From Aalborgiella sp043775055 (GTDB lineage Bacteria > Pseudomonadota > Gammaproteobacteria > Burkholderiales > Burkholderiaceae_C), in NCBI GenBank assembly GCA_043775055.1, contig JAYVSU010000185.1, positions 1-12,944 on the forward strand: DNA of 12,944 nucleotides. The letters are read 5' to 3'. This document shows, one piece after another, positions 12,530 to 12,944 of this stretch. Positions within the stretch are counted from its first letter, which is position 1; each line of letters opens with the position of its first letter. A program made the position numbers and the translations under genes. The notes beneath the pieces are model-generated. The model saw only the letters and a list, made by a program, of their open reading frames with translations, made no database searches and was not told where the DNA came from.

Positions 12530-12751
12530 CTAGCCGTGAATCGCCGCTGCTACGATGATTGAAATGCCCAACGACATGGCCGCAACCACAATACCAAGGG
12601 CGACGTTTTGTTTTTCAATAATTTCGCCCCATAAATCGTAAGGCGTGAGCTTGTCGATGATGACAAAGCACAGCCAAAAAATGACGACGCCAATCAAGGC
12701 AAACAATACCGAGCCGACCACCACGCCGAGCTTTAAGCCATCAAGATCCAT
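12530..12751 (-). CDS. DUF350 inner-membrane protein
   Basis: This 73-residue protein has two hydrophobic helices (about 8-31 and 50-71) around the polar stretch DKLTPYDLWGEIIEKQNVAL, the conserved part of DUF350 (the YjfL family). In E. coli the yjf locus places YjfL near a PspA-like protein and a glutathionylspermidine-synthase-like enzyme. DUF350 is therefore repeatedly linked to polyamines and membrane stress, but no biochemical role is known. The start has AAGGAG six bases upstream. It sits between a Ser/Gly-tailed membrane protein (37 bases upstream) and the spermidine-synthase-like gene, all on the minus strand, probably one operon. Confidence 0.92.
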   Translation of the reverse strand: MDLDGLKLGVVVGSVLFALIGVVIFWLCFVIIDKLTPYDLWGEIIEKQNVALGIVVAAMSLGISIIVAAAIHG

Positions 12752-12788
12752 GAAATTCTCCTTCAGTTTTTTAAGCCAATTGACTCAC

Positions 12789-12944
12789 TTATTTATGCCC
12801 ACCACCAGAACTAGACCCGCCATACGAACCTCCAGAGCTACGTGACGATGAAGAGCAATTTTCTACATCGGGGTTGCAACTTGAGCAGCGGCTGATCAAC
12901 AGCAAAAACAGCAGCAAGATCACTATCAAAATCACAATCGTGCC
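12789..12944 (-). CDS. C-terminal fragment of a membrane protein with Ser/Gly-rich tail (DUF4178-like?)
   Basis: Only the last 51 residues are in the window; the gene runs off the right edge. They start with a membrane helix (TIVILIVILLLFLLLIS), then a Cys-rich stretch (RCSSCNPDVENC) and a low-complexity tail of Ser and Gly ending SSGGGHK. I recall this helix-plus-tail ending from DUF4178 proteins, which are often encoded next to DUF350 and membrane spermidine-synthase genes, but the diagnostic domain lies outside the window. It is the first visible gene of the minus-strand operon. Confidence 0.7.
   Translation of the reverse strand, partial: GTIVILIVILLLFLLLISRCSSCNPDVENCSSSSRSSGGSYGGSSSGGGHK

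Noticed and set aside
1..12944. CRISPR arrays, tRNA or rRNA genes, insertion sequences, integrases.
   Set aside because: No regularly spaced repeats, no cloverleaf-like or rRNA sequence and no transposase or integrase motif were seen on either strand.

Overview
The window looks like chromosomal DNA from a betaproteobacterium, most likely Burkholderiales/Comamonadaceae (Rhodoferax/Polaromonas-like). The basis is recall of protein families: an RpoH of this group's type, a DUF3455 lipoprotein, UPF0391 and BON stress proteins, and a polyamine-type membrane operon. No rRNA or tRNA is present to fix the species, and the placement is inference.

Layout. (1) 1-1172 is an accessory-looking left edge. 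It holds a minus-strand gene for a winged-helix/HNH nuclease that starts at TTG behind a strong Shine-Dalgarno. A 23-codon upstream ORF has its own Shine-Dalgarno and stops inside the nuclease's ribosome-binding region. Next come a G-rich hairpin with G-quadruplex potential, an AT-rich repeat and the rpoH terminator. (2) 1173-2332 is rpoH (heat-shock sigma factor, minus strand) under a perfect CIRCE operator, so HrcA control is predicted. (3) 2333-5172 (plus strand) holds a Crp/Fnr regulator, a small DUF2892 membrane protein behind a perfect TGTGA-N6-TCACA palindrome, the tRNA uridine hydroxylase TrhO, and a glutathione-S-transferase-like protein. (4) 5260-5841 is a DUF3455 lipoprotein. (5) 5968-8508 is a two-component island: a receiver-only protein, a NarL-type response regulator on the opposite strand, and a CHASE3 histidine kinase. 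(6) 8714-9305 is a 53-residue UPF0391 membrane protein followed by a BON-domain lipoprotein. (7) 9302-12944 (minus strand) is an operon running from the right edge leftwards: a truncated membrane protein with a Ser/Gly-rich tail, a DUF350 protein, a membrane-anchored spermidine-synthase-like enzyme, and an exported FAD amine-oxidase-like enzyme.

How the parts fit. The theme is stress and envelope maintenance: heat shock (rpoH/CIRCE), a regulator with an adjacent probable target (Crp/Fnr and DUF2892), envelope lipoproteins beside a phosphorelay, and a membrane-linked polyamine module. The least understood part is the right-hand operon, which pairs a membrane aminopropyltransferase-like protein with an exported oxidase and a DUF350 protein. 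The most unusual DNA signals are an AT-rich repeat, two copies of which read in the same frame (one inside the oxidase gene, one beside rpoH), and the leader-ORF arrangement in front of the nuclease.
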